Origin: Sinorhizobium medicae
GTDB taxonomy: Bacteria; Pseudomonadota; Alphaproteobacteria; Rhizobiales; Rhizobiaceae
Direction of reading: 5' to 3'
Assembly (NCBI RefSeq): GCF_007827695.1
Contig: NZ_VITA01000005.1
Span: forward strand, 1 to 64,000
Length of the DNA: 64,000 nucleotides
The position numbers and the translations under genes are program-made. This document shows positions 8,274 through 16,811 of this stretch, one piece after another; the stretch's first letter is position 1, and every line of letters starts with the position of its first letter. The notes beneath the pieces were generated by a model. It did not search any database, was not told the DNA's origin, and saw only the letters and a program-made list of their open reading frames with translations.

Positions 8274-10058
8274 ATGACAGATATGGTGGACGCCGGCATT
8301 TCCGCCGGCACCGAGGGCAAGCTCATACGCGCTCTCGATTGGAAGGGCGCCTTCTGGGTAGCAGCCGGCGTGCCGCCGCTTGTGCTCTTCTCCATCGGCG
8401 GCATTGCCGGTACGACCGGCAAACTGGCCTTTGCGGTCTGGATCATCTCGATGATCATGGGCTTCCTGCAATCCTTCACCTATGCGGAAATCGCCGGAAT
8501 GTTCGCCAACAAGTCGGGCGGCGCCTCGATCTATGGAGCGACCGCATGGCTGCGCTATTCGAAGTTCATCGCGCCGCTTTCCGTCTGGTGCAACTGGTTC
8601 GCGTGGTCGCCTGTGCTCTCGCTCGGTTGCGTCATTGCCGCCGGCTATATTCTCAACGCCCTCTTCCCCATTCCGGCAGCGGATTCGCAAGCCGTCCTCG
8701 ACTGGATCGGCGCCCATGCCGCCTCCGTCACCGTTGATAGCCCCCGCGTCGCCGAGTATATTGCCGCCCATGCCGGAACCGCGCCGGCAGACGCCGTCAA
8801 GGCGCTGCTCGGGGCCGACGGGGTAGCGGCGCTGACCCCGGCGATCCGCAACTGGTCGCTGGCCAGCTTCAGCATTCCCTTTCTTGCCACGGCGAACATC
8901 AACGCCACCTTCGTGATCGGCGGCATTCTGATGCTGATCATCTTCGCGATTCAGCATCGCGGCATTGCCGGGACCGCAAGCGTCCAGAAGTGGCTGGCGA
9001 TGATCGTCCTTATTCCCTTGCTGATCATCGGCATCTATCCGATCGTCAGCGGTCACATCGTTTCCTCCAACGTCACCGGCCTGGTGCCTCCGACGGCCGC
9101 TTACTCGGGCGAGGACGGCGCCTGGAGCAATGGCGGCTGGACGCTCTTTCTCGGCGGCCTCTACATCGCCGCCTGGTCGACCTACGGCTTCGAAACAGCC
9201 GTCTGCTATACGCGCGAACTGAAGAACCCCCGTACCGACACCTTCAAGGCCATCTTCTATTCCGGCCTTGTCTGCTGTCTCTTCTTCTTCCTCGTGCCCT
9301 TCGCTTTCCAGGGCGTACTCGGCCATGGCGGCATGCTGGCCCCCGGCATCATCGACGGCACGGGCGTGGCCGAGGCGCTCGGCGGCCTGATCGGCGCCGG
9401 CCGTATCGTCACACAGCTTCTCGTCGTCCTGATGATTCTTGCGCTTTTCCTCGCGATCATGACGGCTATGGCAGGCTCTTCGCGCACGCTTTATCAGGGC
9501 TCGAAGGATGGCTGGCTGCCGAAGTATCTCGACCATGTGAATGAGAACGGCGCGCCGACCCGGGCCATGTGGACCGACTTCGCTTTCAATCTCTTCCTGC
9601 TTGCCATCGCATCGGATGCCGGCGGCTATTTTTTCGTGCTCGCCGTCTCCAATGTCGGCTACATCATCTTCAACTTCCTGAACCTCAACTCTGGCTGGAT
9701 CCACCGCATCGACTCCGGCCATATCGAACGGCCCTGGCGGGCGCCGACCTGGCTGATCGGCCTGAACACCGTGCTTGCCTTCGTGAACGCGCTCTTCCTC
9801 GGCGCCGGCGCCAAGGTCTGGGGTTATTCCAATGCGCTCTGGATCGGCTTCGCCTTCGCCGCGCTCATCCTGCCGGTCTTCGCCTATCGGCATTATTTTC
9901 AAGACCGGGGCAGATTCCCGCCCGAAGCCATGGATGATCTCGGCCTCGCCGGACAGGATCTCGGCGTTAGGAAAGCGGGCATGCTGCCTTATCTGGCCCT
10001 CGGCGCAGGCCTCTCCATCGTGCTGTTCGCGAACTGGTTCTTCCAGCTGCCGGCCTGA
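8274..10058 (+). CDS. APC-superfamily permease, probably for methylated amines or an amino acid
   Basis: This is a 594-residue integral membrane protein with about 12 hydrophobic helices and an N-terminal GGIAGTTGKLAFAVWIISMIM segment typical of amino acid-polyamine-organocation permeases. The helix motif YGFETAVCYTRELKNPRTDTFKA resembles the conserved loop of this family. A long hydrophilic insertion (about residues 130-185) separates early helices. The ATG at 8274 follows AAAGGGGAA. Because it shares a divergent promoter region with tdm, import of trimethylamine N-oxide, a methylated amine or a methylated amino acid such as a betaine is plausible, but specificity cannot be read from sequence. 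A terminator follows. Confidence 0.75.
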   Translation: MTDMVDAGISAGTEGKLIRALDWKGAFWVAAGVPPLVLFSIGGIAGTTGKLAFAVWIISMIMGFLQSFTYAEIAGMFANKSGGASIYGATAWLRYSKFIAPLSVWCNWFAWSPVLSLGCVIAAGYILNALFPIPAADSQAVLDWIGAHAASVTVDSPRVAEYIAAHAGTAPADAVKALLGADGVAALTPAIRNWSLASFSIPFLATANINATFVIGGILMLIIFAIQHRGIAGTASVQKWLAMIVLIPLLIIGIYPIVSGHIVSSNVTGLVPPTAAYSGEDGAWSNGGWTLFLGGLYIAAWSTYGFETAVCYTRELKNPRTDTFKAIFYSGLVCCLFFFLVPFAFQGVLGHGGMLAPGIIDGTGVAEALGGLIGAGRIVTQLLVVLMILALFLAIMTAMAGSSRTLYQGSKDGWLPKYLDHVNENGAPTRAMWTDFAFNLFLLAIASDAGGYFFVLAVSNVGYIIFNFLNLNSGWIHRIDSGHIERPWRAPTWLIGLNTVLAFVNALFLGAGAKVWGYSNALWIGFAFAALILPVFAYRHYFQDRGRFPPEAMDDLGLAGQDLGVRKAGMLPYLALGAGLSIVLFANWFFQLPA

Positions 10059-10074
10059 ACCTGCCCGAACGCGC

Positions 10075-10101
10075 AAAAAGGCCCGCTTCGGCGGGCCTTT
10101 T
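10075..10101 (+). terminator. Rho-independent terminator after the permease
   Basis: AAAAGGCCCGC (10076-10086), a TTCG tetraloop and GCGGGCCTTTT (10091-10101) form an 11-bp stem ending in T residues, 17 bases after the permease stop codon. The A-tract on the left also lets it serve leftward transcription. Confidence 0.9.
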
Positions 10102-10135
10102 CATTCAGGGATTCGGACGCGGAAGCGCGGCCGCC

Positions 10136-11443
10136 TCAGACATTGTCGCCTTCAGTCGATGTCCCCTGCGCGTTGCCGGCCCTGCCGGCGCCCCATTTCC
10201 AGCCGCTGATCGCCGGCATGTCCTCTCCGTGTTTTTCGATATGGTGTCGGTGGTCGATCAGCCGTTCGTGGATCGCCTGTTTGAAATAGGCGGCGCGGGC
10301 TCCCAGTTGCGGCAGCCGGTCAATGACGTCCTCGACCAGGTGAACGATCCAGATGGTTGAGCGCCACCATGTCCAAAGGGGTGGTCGTCGTTCCTTCTTC
10401 CTTGTAGCCGCGGACATGTGAGGCGGTGGATCAGCCAGGGATAGCCGTGAAAGGCGGAGATGATCGGCTTGCCTCCCATCGGCACCTGATGCGATCCCCA
10501 GTAGTCCTCGCATTTCTTGCCGTCGATCTCGGCCGGGCAGGTCCAGCCCTTGGGGGTGCGGAAAACGATCGTCGGTCAGGCCGGTCGTTTCAGATTGCCG
10601 TTGAGGCGGGCGTCGGTCTGAATGCGTCTGACATCGGCAAGCGCTGCGTCGAGCGCGCCCGCGAGTTGCCGATGTATGCCGGCGGGATCATGGCCTTCCA
10701 CGAAAAGCGCGCAGAACCCATGCCCTCGAAGAGCTTCTGCAGCTCTTCCTTCGCAACGCGCGCGAGAAAACAGGGATTGGCGATCTTGTACCCGTTAAGG
10801 TGCAGGATCGGCAGGAAGCAGCCGTCCCGCGCGGGGTTCAGGAACTTGTTGCCGTGCCAGCCGGTTGCGAGCGGTCCGGTTTCGGCTTCCCCGTCGCCCA
10901 CCACGCAGGCGATGATCAGTTCCGGATTGTCGAAGGCGGCCCGTAGGCATGGCTCAGCGCATAGCCGAGCTCGCCGCCCTCGTGAATGCTGCCCGGCGTT
11001 TCCGGCGCGACATGGCTCGGGATACGGCCGGAAAGCTGAACTGCTTGAAGAGCTTGCGCATGCCTTCCGCGTCCTGGCTGATGTCCGGATAGACCTCGCT
11101 ATAGGTGCCTTCCAGAAAGGCGTGGGCGACAAGCGAGGGACCGCCATGCCCAGGGTCGATGACATACATCATCTCGAGGCCGTCTCGCTTGATCACCCGG
11201 TTAAGATGGACATAGAGCATGTTCATGCCGGACGCCCAAATGACCAGGAAGCCGCGGCTTGATATGCTCCCGCTTGAGCGGCTCCCTCAGCAGAGGGTTG
11301 TCGAGAAGATAGATCTGGCCGACCGAAAGATAGTTCGACGCCCGCCAATAGGGGTTCATCCGCTGAAGCTCATCCATGGGCAGCGGGCTCCCGGATGGCC
11401 GATTCTGGTCCGAAGCGTCGCCTCCCGTCCTGGGGGAAGTCAT
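10136..11443 (-). pseudogene. xfp: Decayed phosphoketolase (xfp) pseudogene
   Basis: Pieces in different minus-strand frames line up in order with phosphoketolase, a thiamine-diphosphate enzyme of about 790 residues that cleaves xylulose-5-P or fructose-6-P. From 11443 the N terminus reads [21 protein letters not shown] frame change near 11230 leads to [20 protein letters not shown]; after another near 11040 the TPP motif [19 protein letters not shown] appears (about 10900). Another change leads to [17 protein letters not shown], and the frame then jumps directly to [12 protein letters not shown] and, after a further shift, to [20 protein letters not shown], which belong close to the C terminus. 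Roughly 390 residues of the middle are missing. At least four frameshifts plus this deletion make a functional protein impossible. Confidence 0.9.
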
Positions 11444-11466
11444 GGGGTCCCTCCTGAAGCGAGAAC

Positions 11467-11637
11467 TCAGACCGTGAGGATGCGCGGCCTGTCGAAGTTG
11501 CCGAGGCAGAATCTATGGCGGTGATCCGTCAAGGCAATGCCGAGGGTGGAAACGGGCGCCCTTTCGATCTGCGGCAGCAGAAGAGCCTCCGCCTGCAGGC
11601 ACCTTCGGCCCGCAAGCGGCGGCGCCGTCAGAGAGCC
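11467..11637 (-). other. Short in-frame remnant between the xfp pseudogene and the Udh-family gene
   Basis: Directly after the stop codon of the dehydrogenase gene (11638-11640) the same frame stays open for another 56 codons to a TGA at 11467-11469. The translation contains LLPQIERAPVSTLGIALTD and ends [10 protein letters not shown], which looks protein-like, but there is no start codon with a ribosome site. It may be the tail of a gene whose body was lost in the event that damaged xfp. The family was not recognised. Confidence 0.3.
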
Positions 11638-12423
11638 TCAATCCGAAAGCTTCAGGGCCGCATGCCGGCCGCCCTGATAGCGAACGCCTTTCGCGGGTTC
11701 CTCTTCGCGTGCTTCGATCGCTGGCCGGTAGGCTTCGCTGCTGTCCTGCGGGCGCCAGCCGAGAAAGTCCGCATGTGCGTTCGACCACCAGACGTCGCGG
11801 TTCGCGGAGACGCCGTAGAGCACCAGATGACCGATTTCCGAAGCGGCGAGAAGCTGGCGTATCAGCGTCCGGAAGTCACCGGGGCTCAGCCAGGTGGAGA
11901 GCATGCGCCGGTTCGTGGGCTCGGCGAAGCAGCTGCCGATCCTCAGACACGCGGTCTCGAGTCCGTATTTGTCGAAATAGAGGCGGGAGAGATCCTCCCC
12001 GAAGCACTTGCTGACGCCGTAAAGGCTGTCGGGACGCCGCGGCGACAGGTGGTCGAGCCTTTCGCCGACAGGGTGAAAACCGGTCACATGGTTGGTGCTG
12101 GCGAAAAGGATCCGGCTTACGCCGGCTCTGCGCGCCGCCTCGTAGAGGTTGTAGGTGCCGAGAATATTGGCCTGGAGAAGAGCGTCGAACTCGGCTTCTG
12201 CCGAAATAGCGCCAAGATGCAGGATCGCATCGCAATCGTGCACGAGTTCGTCGACGGCCTCGCGCTCGGCAAGATCGCAACGGACCACCTCTTCGCCCTT
12301 TCCGGCAGGAGAAAGCTCGGCCACGTCGGAAAGGCGCAAAATCTGTGCGCAGTCCTTCAATCCCTCGCGCGCATAGCCGCCGAGGCTGCCTGCGGCTCCG
12401 GTTATAAGCAGTCGCGTCATCAT
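11638..12423 (-). CDS. NAD-dependent sugar dehydrogenase, uronate dehydrogenase (Udh) family
   Basis: This is a 261-residue short-chain (extended SDR) enzyme. It has the NAD motif TGAAGSLGGYAREGL at the N terminus and the catalytic Tyr-Lys pair in DSLYGVSKCFGEDLSRLYFDK (about residues 133-137). RIGSCFAEPTNRRMLSTWLS and the tail FLGWRPQDSSEAYR closely resemble uronate dehydrogenase of Agrobacterium, which oxidises galacturonate or glucuronate to an aldarolactone. It lies 60 bases downstream of the sugar-acid dehydratase gene, so the two are probably cotranscribed. The substrate may be another aldose or uronate, since lactone isomerase and keto-deoxy-glucarate genes are absent nearby. ATG codons at 12423 and 12420 are both possible starts. 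Confidence 0.8.
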   Translation of the reverse strand: MMTRLLITGAAGSLGGYAREGLKDCAQILRLSDVAELSPAGKGEEVVRCDLAEREAVDELVHDCDAILHLGAISAEAEFDALLQANILGTYNLYEAARRAGVSRILFASTNHVTGFHPVGERLDHLSPRRPDSLYGVSKCFGEDLSRLYFDKYGLETACLRIGSCFAEPTNRRMLSTWLSPGDFRTLIRQLLAASEIGHLVLYGVSANRDVWWSNAHADFLGWRPQDSSEAYRPAIEAREEEPAKGVRYQGGRHAALKLSD

Positions 12424-12483
12424 TCGTTTCGACCTGTCCGCGAAGAGGCACGTCTCCTGCCGGCTTGCCCGGTCCGTATCCGT

Positions 12484-14208
12484 TCAATGAATCTCCGGCT
12501 CGGGCAGTTTATGCGGCGATTGCAGGAAGGTGAAGTCGCAGCCTTCCGGCGCCTGCTGGATATTCTCCGCATGCATTTTCAGGTAGCCGCGCGAGTAATC
12601 CCGCTCCGGCGGGCGCCACTCGGCGAGCCGCCGCTCGATCTCCGCCGCGTCGACTTCGAGGGTGATCGTGCGGCGGGCGACGTCGAGGGCGATGATATCG
12701 CCGTTGCGCACCGCCGCCAGCGGTCCGCCGACATAGGCTTCGGGCGCAACGTGAAGGACACAGGCACCGTAGCTGGTGCCGCTCATGCGGGCGTCGGAAA
12801 TGCGCACCATGTCGCGTACGCCCTCTTTCAGCAGTTTTTTCGGGATCGGCAGCATGCCCCATTCCGGCATGCCCGGTCCGCCGACCGGGCCCGCATTGCG
12901 CAGAATCATGACCGTGTCGGCGGTGACGTCGAGATCCTCGTCGTTCACCGCTTTCATCATCGTTTCGTAATTGTCGAAGACGAGTGCCGGCCCGCGGTGT
13001 TCCAGTAGGTGAGGGTCGGCCGCCGCGGGTTTCATGACGCAGCCTTGCGGCGCAAGATTTCCCTTGAGGATAGCCGTGCCGCCGCGCGCGGCAACCGGCC
13101 TGTCGAGTGGACGGATCACCTCGGGCAGATGGACTTCGGCCTCGTCGAGAGCACCGCCGATCGTGCCGATCACATTGCGTTCCGCGGTATGCAGGAGCGG
13201 CTTCAATTGTTTCCAAAGCGCGATCAGACCGCCGGCATAGTAGAAATCCTCCATCAGGTACTCGCCGGTCGGCCGGATGTTGCAGAGGACCGGGACCTCG
13301 GCCGAAACGCGGTCGAAATCGTCGAGCGTCAGCGCAACACCGCAGCGTCGCGCGATCGCGATCAGGTGGATCATCGCATTGGTCGAGCCGGCCATTGCCA
13401 TGTGCACGGCGAGCGCGTTTTCGAATGCTTTCGCTGTTAGGATGCCGGACGGCTTCAGGTCCTCGAAGACCATTTCGACGATGCGCGCGCCGGAAAGCGC
13501 GGCCATGCGCGCGTGGCCGGCATCGGCGGCGGGAATAGCCGAGGCGCCGGGCAGCGAGAGCCCCAGCGTGTCGGCGAGCGCCGTCATGGTCGAGGCGGTG
13601 CCCATGGTCATGCAGGTGCCGAAGGAGCGGGCGATACCGCGCTCCATTTCGCTCCATTCATTGTCGGTGACGCGGCCGGCTTCCTTTTCCGCCCAGTATT
13701 TCCAGACGTCCGATCCGGAGCCCAGCATCCGGCCGCGATAATTGCCGCGCAGCATCGGCCCTGCAGGCACGAAGATCGTCGGCAGGTCGACCTGGATCGC
13801 TCCCATGATCGTTCCCGGCGTGGTCTTGTCGCAGCCGGCAAGCAGCACCACACCGTCGACGGGATGCGAACGGATGAGCTCTTCCACCTCCATTGCAAGG
13901 AAGTTGCGGTAGAGCATTGTCGTGGGCTTCACATAGGTCTCGGCCAGCGACATGGCCGGCAGCTCGATCGGGAAGCCGCCCGCCTGCCACACGCCGCGCT
14001 TGACTTCCTCGGCTCGGGCTCTCAGATGCGCGTGGCATGGATTGATGTCGCTCCAGGTATTGATGATGGCAATGACGGGCTTGTTTGCGAGTTCCGCATG
14101 GTCATAGCCCATCTGATAGAGTCGGGACCGATGGCCGAAGGAGCGAAGGTCCTTGACGCCGAACCAGCGAAAGCTGCGAAATTGCTCCGGATTCTTGCGT
14201 CTGCTCAT
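12484..14208 (-). CDS. IlvD/Edd-family sugar-acid dehydratase (arabinonate/xylonate type)
   Basis: This is a 574-residue dehydratase. Cysteines at about 58 (NTWSDINPC), 126 (LLAGCDKTTPG) and 199 (FGTCMTMGTASTM) match the three [2Fe-2S] ligands of the characterised L-arabinonate dehydratase of Rhizobium leguminosarum. The C-terminal DARMSGTSYGACVLHVAPE carries the catalytic serine. The family removes water from aldonic or related acids to give 2-keto-3-deoxy acids. The start is set at 14208, 8 bases behind AAAGGAGG; an upstream ATG at 14226 would overlap that site. It is divergent from a GntR regulator and followed by a sugar dehydrogenase, which favours a sugar-acid substrate over the branched-chain amino acid substrate of IlvD. 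Confidence 0.85.
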   Translation of the reverse strand: MSRRKNPEQFRSFRWFGVKDLRSFGHRSRLYQMGYDHAELANKPVIAIINTWSDINPCHAHLRARAEEVKRGVWQAGGFPIELPAMSLAETYVKPTTMLYRNFLAMEVEELIRSHPVDGVVLLAGCDKTTPGTIMGAIQVDLPTIFVPAGPMLRGNYRGRMLGSGSDVWKYWAEKEAGRVTDNEWSEMERGIARSFGTCMTMGTASTMTALADTLGLSLPGASAIPAADAGHARMAALSGARIVEMVFEDLKPSGILTAKAFENALAVHMAMAGSTNAMIHLIAIARRCGVALTLDDFDRVSAEVPVLCNIRPTGEYLMEDFYYAGGLIALWKQLKPLLHTAERNVIGTIGGALDEAEVHLPEVIRPLDRPVAARGGTAILKGNLAPQGCVMKPAAADPHLLEHRGPALVFDNYETMMKAVNDEDLDVTADTVMILRNAGPVGGPGMPEWGMLPIPKKLLKEGVRDMVRISDARMSGTSYGACVLHVAPEAYVGGPLAAVRNGDIIALDVARRTITLEVDAAEIERRLAEWRPPERDYSRGYLKMHAENIQQAPEGCDFTFLQSPHKLPEPEIH

Positions 14209-14264
14209 TGGCGGCCTCCTTTGCATTTCCAGGCGGGTCGGCTAGATTGCGCCTGTACAGAAAA

Positions 14265-15008
14265 ATGACAGGTGAAGGCAGACCCTTGAACGACGTAACA
14301 TTGAAACTGAAACCGGCGCGGCGGGAGAGGCTCGCAGACGTTCTCTACGGACAGATCCTCGAACAGATCGTAAGCGGCCAGATGGCCGAAGGCGCGAAAC
14401 TGCCGTCGGAAGCGCATATCTGCCGCGACTTTCAAGTTTCCCGTCCGGTCGTGCGAGAGGCGCTGATGCGGTTGCAGGCCGACGGGCTGGTCGTGTCGCG
14501 CCAGGGGATCGGCACCTTCGTCAAATCGCGTCCGTCCGACAAGCTCACCAGTCTCGCCGCCTCGGCCGAGATCGCGAGCTATCTCAGGGCTTTCGAGCCC
14601 CGGCTCGCGCTCGAGACGGAGTGTGCGGGACTTGCCGCGATGCGCCGTACAAAGGCCCAGCTCAACCAGATAGGCGAGGCGCTGTCGGCCTTGGAAGGCG
14701 CTTTTGCGCGCGGCGAAACCGGATGGGAAGAGGACTTCGCCTTTCACCACGCCGTGGCTGAGGCTGCGGGAAACGAACTTTTTCCGCGACTTCTGGAGGA
14801 TTTGCGTGAAATTCTTAGCGGCTCGATGCGCATGGCGCTCGGTCTGACGCGGCAGGGCTCCGATGACCGCCGCCGCCGTGTCCTGGAAGAGCACCGCAAG
14901 ATCTACTCTGCCATTTCCGGCCAGAACCGGGATCTCGCCCGCCTTTACATGCGCTACCATCTGACGGAATCGCGCGCCCGTATCACCGGGTCCCATGGCG
15001 ATCTCTGA
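14265..15008 (+). CDS. GntR/FadR-type transcriptional regulator
   Basis: This is a 247-residue regulator. An N-terminal winged helix-turn-helix (LADVLYGQILEQIVSGQMAEG, then CRDFQVSRPVVREALMRLQADGL) is followed by an all-helical FCD effector domain with VLEEHRKIYSAISGQNRDLARLYMRYHL, the usual metal/ligand-binding histidine region. It is divergent from the sugar-acid dehydratase with a 56-base gap, so it probably controls that gene and binds a sugar acid. The start is uncertain: ATG at 14265 is used here, a TTG at 14286 is possible, and no strong ribosome site decides. Confidence 0.85.
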   Translation: MTGEGRPLNDVTLKLKPARRERLADVLYGQILEQIVSGQMAEGAKLPSEAHICRDFQVSRPVVREALMRLQADGLVVSRQGIGTFVKSRPSDKLTSLAASAEIASYLRAFEPRLALETECAGLAAMRRTKAQLNQIGEALSALEGAFARGETGWEEDFAFHHAVAEAAGNELFPRLLEDLREILSGSMRMALGLTRQGSDDRRRRVLEEHRKIYSAISGQNRDLARLYMRYHLTESRARITGSHGDL

Positions 15009-15110
15009 TCCGGTCATGCTTCGACCCATTTTACGCGCTCACCGATAGCTCGATTCGACCATGTCGGACGGCGTTTTCATGCAACCCTCCCAGCCGATTT
15101 CCTGTATAGT

Positions 15111-15124
15111 TATTTTACAAGTTA
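15111..15124 (+). promoter_or_regulatory. TATTTTACAAGTTA motif upstream of the SMP-30 gene
   Basis: This AT-rich motif lies in the 232-base gap between the GntR gene and the SMP-30 gene. Its first 12 bases occur again, inverted, at 23273-23284 in front of the TetR gene, and the core TTACAAGTTA recurs at 23215-23224 beside the substrate-binding-protein promoter. It may be an operator half-site shared by the sugar genes. The rest of the gap holds only a 29-codon open frame (15141-15230) of doubtful meaning. Confidence 0.35.
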
Positions 15125-15240
15125 AGCGAGAGCAAACGCAATGATAGACCAAATAACTGCGGCAAAGAACTCAAGAATGGACCTTAAGCGCAGTCCGGAG
15201 GCATTCAGCGGCGAACATAGTCCGCTTTAGGGTGTGAGAC

Positions 15241-16125
15241 ATGTCTTTTGATTTAACATTCGAATGTCTTCTCGACGCGCGCTGCCATGTCGCCGAAAGC
15301 CCGGTTTTCGATGAGCGCCGGAATTGCCTTTTCTTCGTCGACATCGGCCGCAGCACCCTTCATCGCGTCGAGCTTTCGGGCGCCGGCCATGTCGAATGGA
15401 CCCTCGAGGGCGGCGCCTGCAGCATCGGCCTTGCGCAATCCGGACGCCTCGTGCTGGCGCAGCGCGACCGCGTCGTACTCTTTGATCCCGCCAAGGGCGC
15501 GATCACCACCGAGATTGCTGCGATCGAGCCGGACAGACCGGACACGCGTCTGAACGATGGCAAGGTGGGGCCGGACGGCGCCTTCTGGGTGGGCACGATG
15601 CACGACGTCGCCGACCGCCGGCCCGTCGCGTCGCTTTACCGTGTGACGCGGGACGGCACGGTCGAACGTAAGGTCGAAGAGATCGTCTGCTCGAATGGCC
15701 TCGCCTGGAGCGGCGATGGTTCCCTGCTGTTTCACTCCGACTCGCGCGGACCCTGGATCAACCGCTGGCGGTTCGATCCGTCGACGGGGGCGCTTTCGGC
15801 GTGCCGGCGGCTGGTCGACCTTGACGAAGCGAGCGGCCGTCCCGACGGAGCAGCCACCGATGCGGAGGGGAGTTACTGGAGCGCCGGCGTCTCGGCGAGC
15901 GTCATAAACCGCTTCTCGCCCGAAGGCCGGCTTATCCAGGCGCATCGCTTCCCGGTACCCGCGCCAACGATGCCGTGTTTCGCCGGGCCGGACCTGAAAA
16001 CGCTCGTCGTGACATCGCTGCGGCCGGCGGCCACCGGCGAAGAATGCCGGTCGGGGGGGATATTTGCAGCACAAAGTCCGGTGGCAGGCGTCGCAGTGCG
16101 CCGCTTCGACGATCGCGGTCTTTGA
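15241..16125 (+). CDS. SMP-30/gluconolactonase-family lactonase
   Basis: This is a 294-residue six-bladed beta-propeller of the SMP-30/LRE family. The first metal ligand is the Glu in CHVAESPVFDERRNCLFFVDI. The core motifs RLNDGKVGPDGAFWVGTMHD, CSNGLAWSGDGSLLFHSDS and GRPDGAATDAEGSYWSAG supply the Asn and Asp ligands expected for the divalent metal site. Such enzymes open sugar lactones to the free acid. That step fits between the sugar dehydrogenase and the dehydratase encoded at 11.6-14.2 kb. It stands alone on the plus strand, facing the leftward ABC-transporter operon. Exact lactone specificity is unknown. Confidence 0.87.
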   Translation: MSFDLTFECLLDARCHVAESPVFDERRNCLFFVDIGRSTLHRVELSGAGHVEWTLEGGACSIGLAQSGRLVLAQRDRVVLFDPAKGAITTEIAAIEPDRPDTRLNDGKVGPDGAFWVGTMHDVADRRPVASLYRVTRDGTVERKVEEIVCSNGLAWSGDGSLLFHSDSRGPWINRWRFDPSTGALSACRRLVDLDEASGRPDGAATDAEGSYWSAGVSASVINRFSPEGRLIQAHRFPVPAPTMPCFAGPDLKTLVVTSLRPAATGEECRSGGIFAAQSPVAGVAVRRFDDRGL

Positions 16126-16145
16126 ACCTCGTGTCTGCGGCGGCT

Positions 16146-16787
16146 TCAGCGCTCCGGGACAGGGGGCAGTTCCGGCGCATCCAAACCCTTGAAGGGATCG
16201 CGCCAGGCATCGATCTCCTCGAGCCGGCCATACCAGCGGCAGACGGAAGGGTAATCGCCAAGCGGCAATCCGGCCACATCGTTGAAGGGCAGGAAGGTCG
16301 CCATCCGGAAGTCCGCATAGGAAAGCCGATCTCCGGCAAGCCATCTTCGATCGGAAAGCGCGGCGTCCAGTATCGCGGCCGCCGTGCGGAAATTGTTCAG
16401 CCCCTCCTCGACCATTCGCGGGTCGGTGGACCCAAGTCCATAGCGCAGCTTCGTGCCCCGCTCGAACTGCACCACGTCGCATGCTCTCACGAAATTCTCC
16501 TTGCCCCAGCTGAGCCAACGGATCATCTCGGGTTCATTGTCGCCGGTGCGCCAGAAATCCGAGCCCACCGCGCGTGAAAGCCGGCAAGCGATCGCGTCGG
16601 CCTCCCAGAGGCTTTCCCCCGACCAGACAAGTATGGGCAGCGAAAGATTCGGATTGAGTGGCCGAAAACGCTCCGCCTGCCCCGTTGAAAAGGGCGAGGC
16701 GAACTCGTATTCGACGCCAGCCCCTAGATGGCGTGCCACCGCTACGGCGAGGCGCGGATTGGGATTGCGACTGTAGAACAGTTTCAT
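16146..16787 (-). CDS. Glutathione S-transferase-like protein
   Basis: This is a 213-residue protein with a thioredoxin-fold N terminus (KLFYSRNPNPRLAVAVARHL) and an all-helical C-terminal domain typical of GSTs. Positions GESLWEADAIACRLSR and GDRLSYADFRMATFLPF match the conserved Glu/Ser glutathione site and the N-capping box of the family. The ATG at 16787 follows GGAGAG; an apparent start at 16802 is a TTG that overlaps that site. It lies 24 bases after the ABC ATPase gene and is probably the last gene of the leftward sugar operon. Whether it conjugates, isomerises or reduces a pathway intermediate cannot be told. Confidence 0.8.
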   Translation of the reverse strand: MKLFYSRNPNPRLAVAVARHLGAGVEYEFASPFSTGQAERFRPLNPNLSLPILVWSGESLWEADAIACRLSRAVGSDFWRTGDNEPEMIRWLSWGKENFVRACDVVQFERGTKLRYGLGSTDPRMVEEGLNNFRTAAAILDAALSDRRWLAGDRLSYADFRMATFLPFNDVAGLPLGDYPSVCRWYGRLEEIDAWRDPFKGLDAPELPPVPER

Positions 16788-16811
16788 TCTCAATCTCTCC
16801 AAACGCCGGCT

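Noticed and set aside
8268-10076. A 602-codon open frame on the minus strand opposite the permease
   Set aside because: It is a mirror of the GC-rich permease gene; the translation is low in hydrophobic order and has no recognisable domain, while the plus-strand frame is a clear permease.
11515-13008. A 497-codon plus-strand frame opposite the Udh-type gene and the dehydratase
   Set aside because: It runs antisense across two well-supported genes and has no family motifs; a product of codon bias.
15141-15230. A 29-codon ORF upstream of the SMP-30 gene
   Set aside because: There is an ATG but only a weak GAGAG well upstream and no sign of a leader-peptide function. It could be a small regulatory ORF, but cannot be supported from one sequence.
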